Assembly (NCBI GenBank): GCA_900542465.1
Contig: UQNS01000002.1
Location: forward strand, 62,001 to 126,000
Direction: 5' to 3'
Length of the DNA: 64,000 bases
Source of the DNA: an uncultured Eubacteriales bacterium
GTDB taxonomy: Bacteria > Bacillota > Clostridia > Lachnospirales > Lachnospiraceae
The notes below the pieces were generated by a model. It had not been told where the DNA came from, did not search any database, and was given only the letters and a program-made list of their open reading frames with translations. Of this stretch, positions 60,911 through 64,000 are shown piece after piece. Position numbers and translations under genes: made by a program. Numbering within the stretch: position 1 is the stretch's first letter; the number at the start of each line of letters is the position of its first letter.

Positions 60911-61573
60911 ATGAGCAAGATTGAACAGACCATTGAAGATATGCAGGCGTATTTTAAAGAGTGTAAAAGCCCGACATTTTCAGGCGCAGGCAAGATAATC
61001 TGTGAAAAAAATGTAATTGAGGAATTTCTCGAAGAATTGATACTTAGCACACCTGAAGAGATCAAAAAGTATCAGAAGATCATCAGCCAGAAGGATGCAA
61101 TCCTCGGTGACGCCAAGAGTCAGGCAGCAGCTATGATAGCAGAAGCTCAGAGACAGACGCAGAAGATGATCGATGAGCATGAGATAATGCAGAAAGCGTA
61201 TGAGCAGGCACAGAAGCTTGTCGATACCGCAAGAGAAGATGCACAGAGGATAGTTGATACAGCTACAGAAGATGGAAATAATATCAGGCTTTCAGCTATT
61301 CAGTATACGGATAACCTGCTTGCAGATATTCAGGGTACAGTTGAAAATGCAATTGCGGTTCAGGAAGAACGTCATGCGCAGCTCGTAGGAAACCTTCAGA
61401 ATATTTCTGAGACTGTTGCGCAGAATCGCAGGGAACTTGCTCCAGGTCAGTCTGAACCGACTGTTGATATACCTGTCGTTAATGAGGCTCAATCTAACAG
61501 TTTCAGCCCTATAACTGAAAATGATGAGATAGAGTCAAGTGATATTTTTTTAAGAGATAACAGTGAGGCATAA
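60911..61573 (+). CDS. Coiled-coil protein of unknown function, DivIVA-like in shape
   Basis: A 220-residue soluble protein. The N-terminal 35 residues contain an SPTFSGAGKIICEKNVIEEFLEEL segment, followed by a long Ala/Gln/Glu/Lys-rich helix (about 55-165) with heptad character (SQAAAMIAEAQRQTQKMI, AREDAQRIVDTATEDG), then an unstructured acidic tail. No membrane helix or enzyme motif is visible. Similar short coiled-coil genes after coaD occur in Clostridia and are sometimes labelled ATPase or DivIVA-like; I would not assign either function. It overlaps the next gene by one base. Confidence 0.75.
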   Translation: MSKIEQTIEDMQAYFKECKSPTFSGAGKIICEKNVIEEFLEELILSTPEEIKKYQKIISQKDAILGDAKSQAAAMIAEAQRQTQKMIDEHEIMQKAYEQAQKLVDTAREDAQRIVDTATEDGNNIRLSAIQYTDNLLADIQGTVENAIAVQEERHAQLVGNLQNISETVAQNRRELAPGQSEPTVDIPVVNEAQSNSFSPITENDEIESSDIFLRDNSEA

Positions 61574-62967
61574 TGAATCTTCCTGAAGATTATGTAACTG
61601 AAATGAAGCGGCTTTTAAAGGAGGACTTTCCTAGGTATGAGGAAAGCCTCACTGAGCCGCGTTTTTTTGGTTTACGAGTAAATACGTTAAAGATAACACC
61701 AGAGGAATTTGTTAAAATAGCTCCTTTTGACCTAGAACCGGTTCCTTGGATAAAAAATGGATTTTATTATAAAGAATCAGACAGACCATCGAAACATCCG
61801 TATTATTATGCGGGACTTTTCTATATACAGGAGCCGTCCGCGATGACACCGGCGGATATACTGCCGGTCGAGCCGGGAGATACAGTACTTGATATGTGTG
61901 CTGCCCCCGGAGGCAAGTCTACAGAGCTCGGTGCAAAGCTGAAAAACAGATCGCTCCTCGTATCAAATGATATTTCGGCATCGAGAGCCAAGGCGCTTCT
62001 TAAGAATATAGAAGTATTTGGTATTTCAGATGCCTGTGTCATTTCTGAAGACCCTCATTTTATAGCGCAGGAAAGGGATATTTCATTTGATAAGATACTT
62101 ATAGATGCTCCTTGTTCCGGAGAAGGAATGTTTCGAAAAGACAATAAACTTATCTCTGCATGGGCGAAAAACGGACCGGAGTACTTTTCTAAGATACAGA
62201 GAGATATCATTCTTCTTGCAGCAGATATGCTGAAGCCGGGTGGAATGATGCTTTACTCCACATGTACATTCAATAAAATGGAAAATGAAGGCAGTGTGAT
62301 CCATCTCTTAAGTCAGAGACCGGACTGTCATCTTGTTGATATACCTAAAGAACATGGATTTTACCCGGGATACACAGATACAGAAGATGAGAAAAAGTAT
62401 AAGCTTGATAAATGCGCCAGACTTTTCCCGTTTGCACTTAAAGGAGAAGGACATTTCCTTGCATTGATCCAAAAAGACGGGCAAAGAGTGGAGACACCGG
62501 GAAGCTTTCCTTTTTCAAGAAGGAAAGAGAAACTTTCTGAAGAAACGCTAGAATTTTTGAAACACCTAAAACTGCCGGTCGATCATGACAGGATCATTCG
62601 AAAGGATGGAAAACTCTATATGAATCCAACCATAGAATTTATGTCGATGAGATCATCAGGAAGAAATGCGAGATTTCTTCGTAATGGATTGTATATTGGA
62701 GAGGAAAAGAAAAACAGGTTCGAACCGTCCCAGGCCTTGGCAATGACCATGAAATCAGACGAGTTTGATAATGTAATAAGTCTGAATGCTGATGATATAA
62801 GAGTCGATAAGTATTTAAGAGGGGAGACGATCTCCTTTAGCGAAGGTGAGATAAATGCGGAAAATGGAAATGTTCTTTTCTGCGTAGATTCGTATCCTCT
62901 GGGATGGGGCAAGCTGAACGGGATGACAATGAAAAACAAGTATCTTCCGGGATGGAGAAAAATGTAA
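61573..62967 (+). CDS. RsmF/RsmB-type rRNA (cytosine-C5)-methyltransferase
   Basis: A 464-residue NOL1/NOP2/sun family enzyme. SAM-binding VLDMCAAPGGKSTELG, catalytic DAPCSGEGMFR and the second Cys in LYSTCTFNKMENE are present. The C-terminal third (PLGWGKLNGMTMKNKYLPGWR) is an RNA-binding extension of RsmF type. The exact rRNA position is not predictable. Start and stop overlap both neighbours by one base. Confidence 0.9.
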   Translation: MNLPEDYVTEMKRLLKEDFPRYEESLTEPRFFGLRVNTLKITPEEFVKIAPFDLEPVPWIKNGFYYKESDRPSKHPYYYAGLFYIQEPSAMTPADILPVEPGDTVLDMCAAPGGKSTELGAKLKNRSLLVSNDISASRAKALLKNIEVFGISDACVISEDPHFIAQERDISFDKILIDAPCSGEGMFRKDNKLISAWAKNGPEYFSKIQRDIILLAADMLKPGGMMLYSTCTFNKMENEGSVIHLLSQRPDCHLVDIPKEHGFYPGYTDTEDEKKYKLDKCARLFPFALKGEGHFLALIQKDGQRVETPGSFPFSRRKEKLSEETLEFLKHLKLPVDHDRIIRKDGKLYMNPTIEFMSMRSSGRNARFLRNGLYIGEEKKNRFEPSQALAMTMKSDEFDNVISLNADDIRVDKYLRGETISFSEGEINAENGNVLFCVDSYPLGWGKLNGMTMKNKYLPGWRKM

Positions 62968-64000
62968 TGCGTGAGCTTGTAATAACAAAGCAGACAGAGG
63001 GAAGCAAACTTTTAAGAACTCTGGTGAAACTACTTCCGAAAGCCGGCAATGGGATCCTCCATAAAATGCTCAGAAAGAAAAATATAACTCTTAATAATTC
63101 CAGGGCGGACGGAAATGAGATCCTCATGGAGGGAGACCGCATCAAGATCTTTTTTTCAGAGGAGACCTTTGAAAGTTTTGGGTGGCCGTCGGACAGAACA
63201 CAGGCTGAAATACAAAGGACAAAAAATCATTCAGGTGACATGCATAAGGGACCCGGACTGGATATTATCTTCGAAAATGATGATATTATTCTCGTTAATA
63301 AGCCTTTAGGCATGCTTTCACAGAAGGCAGATCCTAATGACATTTCAATGGTGGAGCATATATCTGATTATCTGGAGAGCCGGGGCGAATTTAAAAACTC
63401 GGAGCTCATATTTAAACCTGCTGTTGCAAACAGACTGGATAGAAATACATCGGGAATCATTGCCGCAGGCAAAAATATTACGGGACTTAAATTTCTTTCT
63501 GACGGATTTAAAAACAGGAGATTTGACAAGCTGTACTTATCAGTGGTAAAAGGCAAGATCGACAGCAAGCGCCTTCTAAACGGACTGTGGTCAAAGGACA
63601 GCCACGGAAATAAAGTCCGGATCCGGGATATAGGATGGGATCCGGAGATGGGTAGGTTATTTCCGAAAGAATATTGGATCCCGGGAAATGTACCGGTCCA
63701 GACGGCTGTATATCCGATAAAAAACAATGGAAATGCAACTCTTATTATGGTCGAATTGCTCACAGGGAAGACTCACCAGATAAGAGCCCAGCTGGCAGGT
63801 GCGGGATATCCTTTAATGGCTGACTATAAGTATGGAAACAAGGGCTTTAACGAGATCTATAAACGAAAATATGGGATCGCGTCGCAGTTTCTGCATGCAT
63901 ATTATCTTTCTATATCCGGAACGGGTGCCTTTTTCGCGGACATCCCGCCTTTATTTATCAGAATACTTAAAGGAGAGAATCTATGGGAACCTGGAATTCA
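62967..64000 (+). CDS. RluA-family pseudouridine synthase (3' end beyond window)
   Basis: The frame starts at the ATG sharing one base with the previous stop and is open to the window end (at least 344 codons). Residues 1 to about 75 form an S4-type RNA-binding domain (LLRKKNITLNN, GDRIKIFF). The synthase domain has the catalytic Asp in NRLDRNTSGIIAAGK, an earlier ILVNKPLGMLSQ and a late TGKTHQIRAQLAGAGYPLMADYKYG. It isomerises uridines in rRNA. GGAG lies ten bases upstream. The end is close, as the next gene seems to start at 63983. Confidence 0.93.
   Translation, partial: MRELVITKQTEGSKLLRTLVKLLPKAGNGILHKMLRKKNITLNNSRADGNEILMEGDRIKIFFSEETFESFGWPSDRTQAEIQRTKNHSGDMHKGPGLDIIFENDDIILVNKPLGMLSQKADPNDISMVEHISDYLESRGEFKNSELIFKPAVANRLDRNTSGIIAAGKNITGLKFLSDGFKNRRFDKLYLSVVKGKIDSKRLLNGLWSKDSHGNKVRIRDIGWDPEMGRLFPKEYWIPGNVPVQTAVYPIKNNGNATLIMVELLTGKTHQIRAQLAGAGYPLMADYKYGNKGFNEIYKRKYGIASQFLHAYYLSISGTGAFFADIPPLFIRILKGENLWEPGI
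63983..64000 (+). CDS. Start of a further gene, possibly DUF4259-like
   Basis: An ATG preceded by AAAGGAG at seven bases opens MGTWNS before the window ends. Proteins beginning MGTW/MGAWG are often DUF4259, but six codons are too few to decide. It overlaps the pseudouridine synthase frame. Confidence 0.3.

Noticed and set aside
1..64000. CRISPR arrays, rRNA operons, complete insertion sequences.
   Set aside because: No regularly spaced repeats, no rRNA-like stretches and no transposase genes were seen.

Overview
The window reads as a chromosomal segment of a low-to-moderate GC Firmicute of class Clostridia, most likely family Lachnospiraceae. This rests on gene order (aspS-gatCAB, asp23-nusB-xseAB-ispA-dxs-tlyA-nadK-argR-recN, rnc-smc-ftsY, ylxM-ffh-rpsP-rimM-rplS), AGGAGG-type ribosome binding sites, TTGACA/TATAAT promoters, TTG/GTG starts, and a 137-residue protein after clpC of a kind I recall from Lachnospiraceae. 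The species cannot be named from sequence alone.

Layout. 1-1.8 kb: 3' part of clpC and a small unknown protein. 2.0-8.6 kb: the most unusual block. A urease structural operon ureABC (minus strand) has no accessory genes ureEFGD/H in the window. Divergent to it is an operon encoding a MoxR/CobS-like AAA+ ATPase, a 658-residue CobT-like protein (HExxH-bearing N-terminal domain, acidic linker, VWA domain with MIDAS motif), and two small CsoR/RcnR-fold proteins that have both lost the Cys-His-Cys metal ligands. The shared intergenic region carries a C5...G5 dyad of the type bound by CsoR-family repressors. 8.7-14.8 kb: radA, then a probably non-discriminating archaeal-type aspS with gatCAB. 14.8-16.5 kb: a MurE-like ligase with an atypical specificity motif, on the minus strand. 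16.7-25.7 kb: one long housekeeping run from asp23 to recN. 25.9-27.1 kb: a secreted NlpC/P60 hydrolase.

27.2-29.2 kb is a graveyard of a phage or integrative element: a 5'-truncated tyrosine recombinase abutting a truncated SF2 helicase, an intact small two-helix membrane protein, and a fragment of terminase large subunit, bounded by tRNA-Leu(CAA). 29.3-36.1 kb: pnuC, polA, coaE, a WalJ-type MBL hydrolase, an ACT protein and a PFL/DUF711 protein. 36.5-37.2 kb: a DnaB-type helicase pseudogene with three frameshifts, a nonsense codon and a deletion. Then tmcAL (minus), pta-ackA, rpmF, plsX, acpP, rnc-smc-ftsY, ilvA, an EamA transporter and a DUF3783 protein (minus). From 51.7 kb runs the ylxM-ffh-rpsP-rimM-rplS-rbgA-rnhB-yraN-der-plsY-gpsA-rsmD-coaD series, then a coiled-coil protein, an RsmF-type methyltransferase and a RluA-type pseudouridine synthase that runs off the window.

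Most of the window is core metabolism and translation. Pta and AckA interconvert acetyl-CoA and acetate; PlsX, ACP, PlsY and GpsA build phospholipid precursors; Ffh and FtsY are the signal recognition particle pair; GatCAB with AspRS makes Asn-tRNA and Gln-tRNA by transamidation. The hypothesis most worth testing is that the AAA/VWA/CsoR-like operon is a metal insertion or sensing module serving the adjacent nickel enzyme urease.
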